Source: Haemophilus sp. C1
GTDB lineage: Bacteria > Pseudomonadota > Gammaproteobacteria > Enterobacterales > Pasteurellaceae
Direction: 5' to 3'
NCBI RefSeq assembly: GCF_001276515.1
Contig: NZ_LDVZ01000003.1
Coordinates: 62,001-126,000, forward strand
Length of the DNA stretch: 64,000 bases
Shown: piece after piece, positions 18,477 through 25,806 of the stretch
Position numbering within the stretch: the first letter of the stretch is position 1
Layout of the letters: every line of letters starts with the position of its first letter
Notes under the pieces: generated by a model
What the model was told of the DNA's origin: nothing
The model's database searches: none
Seen by the model: only the letters and a program-made list of their open reading frames with translations
Program-made: the position numbers and the translations under genes

Positions 18477-20402
18477 ATGAAAAAAGCGCATTCTCCTTTA
18501 TTCCCAATCTTCACCTTCGTGTTGATTAATCTCATCATCCTTTCCTTATCTCGTTTGGGACTTGCCGTATGGCAATCAGAGCGTGTATCCGCCGTAGATG
18601 GCTGGTTGCAATTATTTTTGCAAGGCGTACGAATGGATGTGGTGGCACTCTGTTATTTATTTGGCGTACCAGCATTGCTCACAACATTGTTCCATAGCAA
18701 CAAAGTTTGGGTAAAAATTTTACGAATTTGGTTAACGCTTGGTAGTGTGTTTATTATCTTTATGGAAATTGCCACACCTGCCTTTATTGAAACCTACGAT
18801 TACCGTCCAAATCGTTTATTTATCGAATACCTGATTTATCCGAAAGAAGTTTTTTCAATGCTTGCTGAAGGGCATTTAAGTGCGGTTATTTTTAGCCTTG
18901 TTTTCACAGTTTTAGCTGCCGTGATTTATTGGAAAATTTCTGGTTGGGCAGTCAAAAATTTACGTTCAATGAGTTGGAAACTTCGCCCTGTGATTGCTTT
19001 GCTTGTTATTGTCGTGAGCTTCCTTGGCGCGCGCTCAAGTTTTCAACACCGTGGTATTAATCCTGCCATGGTGGCATTTTCTTCTGATGCGTTAGTGAAT
19101 TCTCTAGTGCTTAATTCGGGCTATTCCGTGATTTATGCCGCGCAGCAATTTAAAGATGAAGAAAAATCTTCAGAAATGTACGGAAAAATGGATGCAGATG
19201 AAATGTTTCGTATTGTTAAAGCCAGCCGTGGCCGCCCAGACAGCGATTATATTTCAGATAAATACCCAACTTTAACGAAAAATGTCGCGACTTATCAGGG
19301 TAAACCTAAAAATATCGTGATTTTGTTACAAGAAAGTCTCGGTGCTCAATTCATTGGTACACTCGGTGGCAAACCACTTTCTCCAAATGTGGATCAGCTC
19401 GCAAAAGAAGGGTGGTTGTTTGAAAATCTTTATGCAACAGGCACACGTTCAGTACGCGGTATTGAAGCAACCACCGCAGGTTTTACGCCAACGCCAGCTC
19501 GTGCAGTGGTGAAACTTAATAATGCCCAAAGTGGTTTCTTTACTATTGCAGATTTATTACATAAACAAGGCTATAACACTTCCTTTATTTATGGTGGCGA
19601 AAAGCACTTTGACAATATGGCGAGCTTTTTCTATGGCAATGGCTTTAAAGATATTTGGGATCAACAAGACTATCAGAATCCAACATTTACTGGCACTTGG
19701 GGTGTGAGTGATGAGGATTTATTTGATAAAGCCAATGAAACTTTCACGAAATTACAAAATGAAGGTAAACCGTTTTTTAGTTTAGTGTTTAGCTCTAGCA
19801 ATCATGATCCATTTGAATATCCAGATGGCAAAATTGAGCTTTATGAGCAACCAAAAGCCACTCGTAATAATGCGGCAAAATATGCAGATTATGCGTTAGG
19901 TCATTTCTTTAAAATGGCAAAACAGTCTAATTATTGGAAAGATACGATTTTCTTAATTGTTGCGGATCACGATTCTCGTGTAGGCGGAGCAAGTCTTGTG
20001 CCAATTAAGCATTTCCATATTCCAGCCTTGATTCTTGGTGATGGAATTGCGCCACGTCGTGATAGCCGTCTTGTGAGCCAAATTGATATGCCAACCACAT
20101 TACTTTCTTTAGCAGGCGTAAGTGGCAATTATCCAATGATTGGGTTTGATTTAACGCAAGATGTAAATCCAGATCGTGCCTTTATGCAATACGATCAAAC
20201 TCAAGCAATGATGAAAGGTAATAATGATGTGGTGATTCAAATGCCAAATAAAGCGGCACAAGGTTATCATTATGATAAAGCTTCAGAAACTTTAACGCCA
20301 AAAGATGTGTCTGATGCAATGAAAAAAGAGGCATTGGCTCACGCTTTATTAGGCAGTTATTTATATAAAAATCGCTTGTATTCTTCAGGTGAAAATAAAT
20401 AA
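18477..20402 (+). CDS. LtaS-like sulfatase-family phosphotransferase (membrane-anchored)
   Basis: A 641-residue protein with about five N-terminal membrane helices (residues ~8-195) and a periplasmic alkaline-phosphatase-fold domain from about 270. The likely catalytic Thr is in LYATGTRSVRGIEATTAGF, preceded by the metal-binding ILLQESLGAQF. DHDSRVGG and a later HFHIPALI supply further metal ligands. Relatives transfer phosphoglycerol or phosphoethanolamine head groups to glycans or lipids (LtaS, OpgB). The acceptor here is unknown. I start at the ATG at 18477 (MKKAHSPLF) rather than the in-frame ATG at 18447 because the latter overlaps the leader hairpins. A perfect palindromic terminator follows. 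Confidence 0.85.
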   Translation: MKKAHSPLFPIFTFVLINLIILSLSRLGLAVWQSERVSAVDGWLQLFLQGVRMDVVALCYLFGVPALLTTLFHSNKVWVKILRIWLTLGSVFIIFMEIATPAFIETYDYRPNRLFIEYLIYPKEVFSMLAEGHLSAVIFSLVFTVLAAVIYWKISGWAVKNLRSMSWKLRPVIALLVIVVSFLGARSSFQHRGINPAMVAFSSDALVNSLVLNSGYSVIYAAQQFKDEEKSSEMYGKMDADEMFRIVKASRGRPDSDYISDKYPTLTKNVATYQGKPKNIVILLQESLGAQFIGTLGGKPLSPNVDQLAKEGWLFENLYATGTRSVRGIEATTAGFTPTPARAVVKLNNAQSGFFTIADLLHKQGYNTSFIYGGEKHFDNMASFFYGNGFKDIWDQQDYQNPTFTGTWGVSDEDLFDKANETFTKLQNEGKPFFSLVFSSSNHDPFEYPDGKIELYEQPKATRNNAAKYADYALGHFFKMAKQSNYWKDTIFLIVADHDSRVGGASLVPIKHFHIPALILGDGIAPRRDSRLVSQIDMPTTLLSLAGVSGNYPMIGFDLTQDVNPDRAFMQYDQTQAMMKGNNDVVIQMPNKAAQGYHYDKASETLTPKDVSDAMKKEALAHALLGSYLYKNRLYSSGENK

Positions 20403-20406
20403 ACAG

Positions 20407-20434
20407 AACGCCAGCTTAAGCTGGCGTTTCTTTT
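20407..20434. terminator. Bidirectional terminator between the sulfatase gene and uvrB
   Basis: A 22-base perfect palindrome (AACGCCAGCTT and its complement, 20407-20428) followed by TCTTTTAG. It sits between convergent genes. Confidence 0.8.
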
Positions 20435-22472
20435 AGTTTTCAAAAACAAACTGTTCACGTAATTGATGTAATTGATCGCGAATTGCTGCGGCTTTTTCAA
20501 ATTCCAAATCTTGGGCAAATTTATACATTTGTTGTTCCAGTTTTTTGATTTGTTGTTGATATTCTTTGGCATTTTTCGGTGTATTATAAAGTGCGGTTGG
20601 TTCTGCTGCCATTTTTCCACGTTGTTTATTGGCTTTCGCTTTTTGATTTGCTCCTTGTCCAATATCTAACAATTCACCGACTTTCTTATTTAATGCTTGT
20701 GGCACAATACCATGTTCTTCATTGTATTTACTTTGTTTTTCACGACGACGGTTGGTTTCGGTAATGGCTTTCTCCATTGATTTGGTGATGCTATCCGCAT
20801 ATAAAATTGCTTTACCGTTTAAGTTTCGTGCAGCTCGGCCGATGGTTTGAATTAAAGAACGTTCGGAGCGCAAAAATCCTTCTTTGTCCGCATCTAAAAT
20901 CGCCACAAGAGACACTTCTGGAATATCTAAACCTTCACGCAATAAGTTAATTCCAACCAATACATCAAATTCGCCTAAACGCAAATCACGGATAATTTCG
21001 ACGCGCTCCACGGTATCAATATCAGAATGTAGATAACGCACACGAATCCCGTGTTCATCTAAATAATCCGTTAAATCTTCCGCCATTTTTTTAGTGAGTG
21101 TTGTCACTAAAACTCGCTCATTTTTATCCGCTCTTTGGCGAGCTTCGGAAAGTAAATCATCTACTTGAATTGAGACTGGACGAATTTCAATGAGCGGATC
21201 AAGCAAACCAGTCGGACGAACCACTTGATCGATGATTTCACTACCTGATTTCTCTAATTCATAAGGCCCTGGTGTTGCGGAAACATAAATGGTTTGTGGG
21301 GCTAAGCGTTCAAATTCTTCAAAGCGTAACGGACGATTATCTAATGCTGATGGTAAACGGAAACCATATTCGACTAAGGTTTCTTTACGTGAACGGTCGC
21401 CACGATACATTCCGCCAATTTGAGGCACAGTCACATGAGATTCATCAATAATTAAAATAGCATCAGAGGGCATATAATCAAATAATGTCGGTGGTGGTTC
21501 GCCCTCATTTCTTCCCGATAAATAGCGAGAGTAGTTTTCAATGCCCGAGCAATAGCCCAATTCATTCATCATTTCAATATCAAATTGGGTTCGTTGGCTG
21601 ATACGCTGTTCTTCTAAAAGTTTATGTTCTTTAATGAAGTATTCACGGCGTGATACCAGTTCTTTTTTGATGTTTTCTATCGCATCTAAAATACGTTCTC
21701 TTGGCGTCACATAGTGAGTTTTTGGATAGATCGTAAAACGTGGGACAGCACCAAAACTACTGCCAGTGAGAGGATCAAATAAACTTAATCGTTCAATTTC
21801 ATCATCAAATAACTCAATACGCACCGCACGATCATCGGATTCCGCAGGGAAAATATCAATAATTTCTCCACGAACACGGAAAGTTCCACGCTGAAATGCT
21901 TGATCATTGCGGGTATATTGCAATTCCGCTAACTTCGCTAAAATTTGACGCTGATCGATAATGGCACCTTGTTGTAAATGCAACATCATTTGTAAGTAGC
22001 TATCAGGATCACCCAAACCATAAATAGCTGAAACAGAAGCCACCACGATGGTGTCTCGACGTTCTAAAAAAGATTTCGTCGCTGAAAGACGCATTTGTTC
22101 GATTTGATCATTAATGGACGCATCTTTTTCAATAAAGGTATCACTGCTAGGCACATAGGCTTCTGGTTGATAATAATCATAATAAGACACAAAATATTCC
22201 ACCGCATTTTCTGGAAAAAAGGCTTTCATTTCTGCATAAAGCTGGGCTGCAAGGGTTTTATTCGGTGCAAGTAACATCGCTGGGCGATTTAATTGAGCGA
22301 TTACATTGGCAATAGTAAAGGTTTTCCCCGAGCCTGTTACCCCGAGTAAAGTTTGGTGAGCTAATCCATCCGTTAAATTTTCAGCCAGTTTTTCGATAGC
22401 TTGTGGCTGATCGCCAGAGGGACGAAAGTCGGAATGTAGAATGAACGGTTTTGTGTTGATTTTTTCAGACAT
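20433..22472 (-). CDS. uvrB: Excinuclease ABC subunit B
   Basis: Damage-verifying helicase-like subunit of nucleotide excision repair. The 679-residue length is normal. The Walker A motif is GVTGSGKT at 44-51, the DNA-clamping hairpin region is [21 protein letters not shown], and the DEAH-like box is [13 protein letters not shown] and the C-terminal helicase motif [24 protein letters not shown] follow. The last ~35 residues form the UVR domain that contacts UvrC. The ATG is at 22470-22472. The nine bases that would normally hold the ribosome-binding site are an uptake sequence (22474-22482). Confidence 0.98.
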   Translation of the reverse strand: MSEKINTKPFILHSDFRPSGDQPQAIEKLAENLTDGLAHQTLLGVTGSGKTFTIANVIAQLNRPAMLLAPNKTLAAQLYAEMKAFFPENAVEYFVSYYDYYQPEAYVPSSDTFIEKDASINDQIEQMRLSATKSFLERRDTIVVASVSAIYGLGDPDSYLQMMLHLQQGAIIDQRQILAKLAELQYTRNDQAFQRGTFRVRGEIIDIFPAESDDRAVRIELFDDEIERLSLFDPLTGSSFGAVPRFTIYPKTHYVTPRERILDAIENIKKELVSRREYFIKEHKLLEEQRISQRTQFDIEMMNELGYCSGIENYSRYLSGRNEGEPPPTLFDYMPSDAILIIDESHVTVPQIGGMYRGDRSRKETLVEYGFRLPSALDNRPLRFEEFERLAPQTIYVSATPGPYELEKSGSEIIDQVVRPTGLLDPLIEIRPVSIQVDDLLSEARQRADKNERVLVTTLTKKMAEDLTDYLDEHGIRVRYLHSDIDTVERVEIIRDLRLGEFDVLVGINLLREGLDIPEVSLVAILDADKEGFLRSERSLIQTIGRAARNLNGKAILYADSITKSMEKAITETNRRREKQSKYNEEHGIVPQALNKKVGELLDIGQGANQKAKANKQRGKMAAEPTALYNTPKNAKEYQQQIKKLEQQMYKFAQDLEFEKAAAIRDQLHQLREQFVFEN

Positions 22473-22737
22473 AAAGTGCGGTCGGTTTTTTCATAGTTTT
22501 GAATAATGTCTATTTTAGCATATTTAATGTGTAAAATTGATCAGGCAAAAATCTAAGTTTTACACAGACTTAGCGATGTCAAGAGGAAGATGTCACAAAT
22601 TCATAAAAAAAACTTTAATTTTTTACTAGACAAAACTTAACCTGTTGATTTTAAATTAAAATTTAATTTTAGGCTAATCTGTAATCAAGATCGAACAATC
22701 CTTGTAAGAACAAGGGATCCGCAAAATTTTAAAAAGT

Positions 22738-22772
22738 TAATCCACAAAGTTATCCACAGGCTCTGTGGATAG
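22738..22772. promoter_or_regulatory. Cluster of three DnaA-box sequences
   Basis: A perfect DnaA box TTATCCACA at 22750-22758 faces an inverted TGTGGATAG at 22764-22772 (one mismatch to TGTGGATAA). A third TAATCCACA (one mismatch) lies at 22738-22746 in the direct orientation. The two facing boxes form the palindrome TATCCACAG-gct-CTGTGGATA. The cluster is in the 436-base AT-rich gap between uvrB and tRNA-Asn, which otherwise holds the tRNA promoter, a small CTTGT/ACAAG hairpin and no gene. There is no dnaA, gidA or dnaN nearby to mark an origin. Confidence 0.6.
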
Positions 22773-22847
22773 AAAAATAAATATTAGGTGGTATATAAAA
22801 AATGAGGAAATTTTTTATTTTTTTATGAAATTTTTTTAAATTTTGCA

Positions 22848-22876
22848 TTGACAAGCTAACTATCGACCATTAAAAT
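22848..22876 (+). promoter_or_regulatory. Sigma-70 promoter of tRNA-Asn
   Basis: Consensus TTGACA (22848-22853), a 17-base spacer and TAAAAT (22871-22876), followed by a GC-rich TCGCGCCC discriminator typical of growth-rate-controlled stable RNA promoters. Confidence 0.85.
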
Positions 22877-22908
22877 TCGCGCCCTATTCCTTGTGATACA
22901 AAGTTTAT

Positions 22909-22984
22909 TCCTCCTTAGTTCAGTCGGTAGAACGGTGGACTGTTAATCCATATGTCGCTGGTTCAAGTCCAGCAGGAGGAGCCA
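22909..22984 (+). tRNA. tRNA-Asn (anticodon GTT)
   Basis: A 76-base cloverleaf with encoded CCA. The acceptor arm is TCCTCCT...AGGAGGA, the D arm contains AGTCGGTAGA, the anticodon arm GGACTGTTAATCC has GTT at 22942-22944 (positions 34-36), and the T arm is CTGGTTCAAGTCCAG. The promoter lies upstream at the expected distance. Downstream, CTTTTGGTT (22991-22999) pairs with AACCAAAAG (about 23039-23047) as a processing hairpin before the terminator. Confidence 0.98.
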
Positions 22985-23053
22985 ATTTTTCTTTTGGTTT
23001 AGAGTTTGTTTGTCTCCTTTTACAAATTCTAAATTAGCAACCAAAAGATTTTG

Positions 23054-23083
23054 AGCCCATCATGTTGATGGGCTTTATTTTTA
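23054..23083 (+). terminator. Terminator after tRNA-Asn
   Basis: AGCCCATCA-tgt-TGATGGGCT (23054-23074) followed by TTATTTTTAAC. Confidence 0.85.
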
Positions 23084-23086
23084 ACT

Positions 23087-24055
23087 TCAAAATAGGATTT
23101 TGCTTCCGCCAGTTGAGATGGTTGTGCCATATAACAAGCTCAAGGCAAAAAATAGCATTATTCCACCTGCTATTAATTTCACGATACTTTCGCTTTTTCC
23201 TTTTGTATTTTTTGAACTATACCAATGCCCTAAGTGAATCGCAGTATTTCGCGCATAACGTACAATTCCCGCGAAGGCTGACAGCATAAGTCCTGTGCCG
23301 AAAGACATGGCCAATACAGCTAAAATTCCCCAGCTATAAAGATCAAGCATATAAGCTAAAAATAAAACGAAAATTGCACCGCTACATGGGCGCATGCCAA
23401 TTGTTAGAATCACGAGAAATTGTGATTTTAGATTGGTTGCTTGTGCAGTTTGCGTGGGGCTTGGCAAATGTTGGTGTCCACAACTACATGTGTTTGGCTG
23501 AAAAGTGCGGTTATTTTTCACCGCACTTTTTTCGTGTAGGGGGAGGGGATTTAGGGATTTAATGGCTAATTTAGCTTTTTTACGATAGGTACGTAAACCT
23601 TGCAAAATCCAATAACAGCCGAGAAATACCAATAATAGCAAGGCAGTTCGTTCTAACCAAAGTTGACTTAATTTGAAATAACGTGATGAAAGATTTAGCA
23701 CTACAACAAGCAATGTTGTTGCTGTAATCGCGATAATGCCTTGCATTAAGGAAGAAAGTAAGCTCAAGATAGTACTTTGTTTTAATTGGCTTTCATGAGT
23801 AGAAAGATAGCTGGCGATAATAAATTTGCCGTGTCCCGGACCGAGCGCGTGTAATGCCCCATAAATGAAACTAGCAAAAATAAGCGTGATGCCTGCCTTG
23901 ATGCTATTATTTTGAATTTGGTGTAAATTTTCCGAAATAAGCTGATTAAAATCTTTTTGCCATGCAGCAATATGTAAGAAAAACCAAGGGGAAAAATAGC
24001 CAAATAAGGCGAGTGCAATCACTAATATCACGAGACCAGTTTTATATTTTTTCAT
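23087..24055 (-). CDS. zevB: Zinc uptake membrane protein ZevB (NicO/RcnA-type)
   Basis: A 322-residue inner-membrane protein of the nickel/cobalt transporter (NicO) superfamily with about seven hydrophobic segments. The metal-path motif is GALHALGPGHGKFIIASYLSTH (about 66-87), and MRPCSGAIFVLFLAY (about 225) is a second family motif. A polar loop between them contains CSCGHQHLP, a Cys/His metal-binding patch. In H. influenzae the zevA-zevB pair is known to support growth at low zinc. The stop codon of zevA lies 2 bases upstream of this ATG. Inside the gene, two uptake sequences form a perfect 11-base inverted pair (23501-23530) in the loop-coding part. Confidence 0.8.
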   Translation of the reverse strand: MKKYKTGLVILVIALALFGYFSPWFFLHIAAWQKDFNQLISENLHQIQNNSIKAGITLIFASFIYGALHALGPGHGKFIIASYLSTHESQLKQSTILSLLSSLMQGIIAITATTLLVVVLNLSSRYFKLSQLWLERTALLLLVFLGCYWILQGLRTYRKKAKLAIKSLNPLPLHEKSAVKNNRTFQPNTCSCGHQHLPSPTQTAQATNLKSQFLVILTIGMRPCSGAIFVLFLAYMLDLYSWGILAVLAMSFGTGLMLSAFAGIVRYARNTAIHLGHWYSSKNTKGKSESIVKLIAGGIMLFFALSLLYGTTISTGGSKILF

Positions 24056-24057
24056 TT

Positions 24058-24678
24058 CTACTCACATTGAATTATTATTTTTTGCGCGAACATTACGCCT
24101 AAGGAATCATCTTCGTTCTTTTGGGATTTATCAAGTGAAGATGCGTAGGATTGGATTTTTTCATCCACATTAGGTTCAATTAATTTTCCTTGGCAATTTT
24201 TCGGAAGTGCGGAAAAATCTACCGCACTTTTTGAGGCGTAAGTCATTGCCACATAATAAGTGGGATCGTAAGTTTGTAAGCTAAATGTGTTTTTTTCTAA
24301 CTTTTGAGAATGGGCGAGTGGCACATCAAAATAATATTGAAGTTGTAAGCTTTGAACGTTAATGCCGTAATTTTTTGGGTGAGGGGAATATTTGATTTTA
24401 TTATTCTGAGCATCATATAGATAGCTAAAATAATGTTCACTGACGATATTTCCCATGACATCATCAAGAAGTTTTTGTTTCTCCGCTTTAGTTCTAGCTT
24501 GTTTCATATCATAAATAATCGCAGACGAACTTGGTTCATCCAACGTCCATTTCATTGAAAAGCCAGTAAGTTGATTATTTTCTATAATGGGCGTGCTTTG
24601 CATATCAATAAATGCGTGAGGGTGAGCTAAAACACCACAACTAATGAATAGACCGAGTAATAATGAATACGTTTTCAC
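24058..24678 (-). CDS. zevA: Periplasmic zinc-binding protein ZevA (DUF1007)
   Basis: A 206-residue secreted protein with a signal peptide (MKTYSLLLGLFISCGVLA) followed at once by HPHAFIDM, the His-rich start diagnostic of DUF1007 proteins. LTGFSMKWTLDEPSSSAIIYDM and the YYFDVPL segment also fit. It probably captures zinc in the periplasm and hands it to ZevB, encoded directly downstream. Two inverted uptake sequences lie in the gene near 24205-24232. A perfect FNR half-site pair is 81 bases upstream of the start, so oxygen-dependent control is possible. No Zur box is evident to me. Confidence 0.8.
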   Translation of the reverse strand: MKTYSLLLGLFISCGVLAHPHAFIDMQSTPIIENNQLTGFSMKWTLDEPSSSAIIYDMKQARTKAEKQKLLDDVMGNIVSEHYFSYLYDAQNNKIKYSPHPKNYGINVQSLQLQYYFDVPLAHSQKLEKNTFSLQTYDPTYYVAMTYASKSAVDFSALPKNCQGKLIEPNVDEKIQSYASSLDKSQKNEDDSLGVMFAQKIIIQCE

Positions 24679-24758
24679 AAAAAATCCTAATTATTTTGAA
24701 TGATAGAATTTGAAGTTGTTTATTCTACACGCAAAAACGAATTTTTCTGTCAAAAATG

Positions 24759-24772
24759 TTGATGTAAATCAA
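24759..24772. promoter_or_regulatory. Perfect FNR-type operator
   Basis: TTGAT-gtaa-ATCAA matches the FNR consensus with no mismatch in either half. It lies between zevA (leftward, start at 24678) and a probable rightward transcript that ends at the orphan terminator at 24898. It could serve either. Confidence 0.75.
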
Positions 24773-24825
24773 AAAAACTCTCAATAGCATTTCCTTTACC
24801 TTTCAATATTCAGTAACATAGCCTC

Positions 24826-24922
24826 GTCAAGTGATTGCTTGATATTCATAAAGTTCCTAAATAAAATAATCATAAATATAGCTAAACTACTTTCCTGCCA
24901 CCCGTTTCGGGTGGTTTTTTTT
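24826..24922 (+). ncRNA. Candidate FNR-activated small RNA
   Basis: A strong terminator, CCACCCG-ttt-CGGGTGG plus eight T (24898-24922), has no gene upstream of it on this strand. About 54-61 bases downstream of the perfect FNR site are possible -10 elements (CAATAT at 24804-24809, TAACAT at 24814-24819). With TAACAT the FNR site would sit near -61, a class I activating position. The predicted transcript is about 95-105 bases. It has an AT-rich unstructured middle and a pyrimidine-rich CTTTCCTG stretch just before the terminator, as found in Hfq-dependent RNAs that mask ribosome-binding sites. Architecture resembles FnrS of enterobacteria, but no sequence similarity is claimed. The 5' end is an estimate. 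Confidence 0.45.
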
Positions 24923-24936
24923 ATCTAAGTCGAAAT

Positions 24937-24957
24937 ATGCACTCTTGCATTGTGCAT
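24937..24957. promoter_or_regulatory. Inverted repeat upstream of the HigB-like gene, possible autoregulatory operator
   Basis: ATGCAC and GTGCAT separated by nine bases, 46 bases upstream of the toxin start codon. Toxin-antitoxin operons are usually repressed by their own antitoxin at such palindromes. Confidence 0.4.
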
Positions 24958-25002
24958 TTATTCTTATTATGATCAACTCGAGTATAACCAAGAGAATAAT
25001 AG

Positions 25003-25308
25003 ATGTTTAATTTAAAGCGTGAGCATTTTAGAGATGATTATCTTTATAGGTTTTATCAATATGGCGATACTCATAGTAAGATCCCTTCTAATTTATCTAA
25101 AGTATTGGCAAGAAAATTGGATATGATAAGTGCTGCGGAAGACATCAATGATTTACGTTCTCCGCCAGCTAATCACTTAGAGTTGCTTGAGCCAAAAGAA
25201 AATAAAATTTATTCCATTCGAGTAAATAAACAATATCGCCTAATTTTTAAATATGAGAATAACGAAGTAAATAATTTATATTTAGATCCACATTCTTATA
25301 ATTTATAA
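25003..25308 (+). CDS. higB: HigB/RelE-type toxin
   Basis: A 101-residue basic protein of the RelE/HigB ribosome-dependent mRNase family. The fold-defining pattern is visible: an N-terminal helix region, then LARKLDMISAAEDINDLRSPPANHLELLEP, and the core strands YSIRVNKQYRLIFKYENN with the Arg residues expected near the active site. It ends LYLDPHSYNL. As in other HigBA operons, the toxin gene comes first and the antitoxin follows 10 bases later. GAGAATAATAG precedes the ATG. Intact, with no sign of decay. Confidence 0.85.
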   Translation: MFNLKREHFRDDYLYRFYQYGDTHSKIPSNLSKVLARKLDMISAAEDINDLRSPPANHLELLEPKENKIYSIRVNKQYRLIFKYENNEVNNLYLDPHSYNL

Positions 25309-25318
25309 GGAAGATAAT

Positions 25319-25642
25319 ATGATGACGAGAAAACCCACCTCTGTTGGTGAAATTCTACAAGAAGAGTTTTTAGAACCTTTAAGTCTTAAAATTAATGATT
25401 TAGCTCAAATTTTAGATGTACATCGTAATACGGCAAGCAATATTGTTAATAATAGTTCACGAATTACGCTAGAAATGGCAGTTAAACTTGCTAAAGCATT
25501 TGATACTACGCCTGAGTTTTGGCTTAATCTGCAAACACGTATTGATTTATGGGACCTTGAACACAATAAACGTTTTCAACAAAGTCTTGCAAATGTTAAG
25601 CCCGCTCTACATCGGCGTGGTACTTCTACATTTGCAATGTAA
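25319..25642 (+). CDS. higA: HigA-type antitoxin with helix-turn-helix
   Basis: A 107-residue XRE-type DNA-binding antitoxin. The N-terminal part reads KPTSVGEILQEEFLEPLSLK, the standard HigA/VapI opening. The helix-turn-helix lies at about 27-50 (INDLAQILDVHRNTASNIVN), followed by EMAVKLAKAFDTTPEFWLNLQ. It binds HigB and represses the operon. Ribosome-binding AAGGAAG precedes ATGATG, so either of two adjacent start codons is possible. An inverted pair of uptake sequences of the other Pasteurellaceae type ends the operon. Confidence 0.87.
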   Translation: MMTRKPTSVGEILQEEFLEPLSLKINDLAQILDVHRNTASNIVNNSSRITLEMAVKLAKAFDTTPEFWLNLQTRIDLWDLEHNKRFQQSLANVKPALHRRGTSTFAM

Positions 25643-25697
25643 TTTAAGTCCTAAAGTGTCTATTTAATTTAGGGAGCTGCTTTATCCCTAAATATTT

Positions 25698-25744
25698 ACA
25701 AGCGGTCAATTTTCGCAAAACTTTCCTAAAATCCTACCGCTTGT
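25698..25744. repeat. Inverted pair of Actinobacillus-type uptake sequences
   Basis: ACAAGCGGT at 25698-25706 and its complement ACCGCTTGT at 25736-25744. The first extends into the typical TCAATTTTCGCAAAA tail of this dialect. This core belongs to the A. pleuropneumoniae subclade of Pasteurellaceae rather than the Haemophilus AAGTGCGGT type used elsewhere in the window. The pair can fold as a hairpin between higA and ettA and may act as a terminator. Confidence 0.7.
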
Positions 25745-25806
25745 TTCCTATATTTTCGCCCTATTTTCCAGTAAAATAGAGCGTCATTTTTAATGAGGAA
25801 TAATTA

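Noticed and set aside
22738-22772. Chromosomal replication origin
   Set aside because: Only three DnaA boxes and no 13-mer-like repeats or origin-linked genes. The neighbours are uvrB and tRNA-Asn, not the usual gidA/dnaN context.
24759-24772. CRP site
   Set aside because: The halves are TTGAT/ATCAA, the FNR form. The TGTGA/TCACA halves required by CRP are absent.
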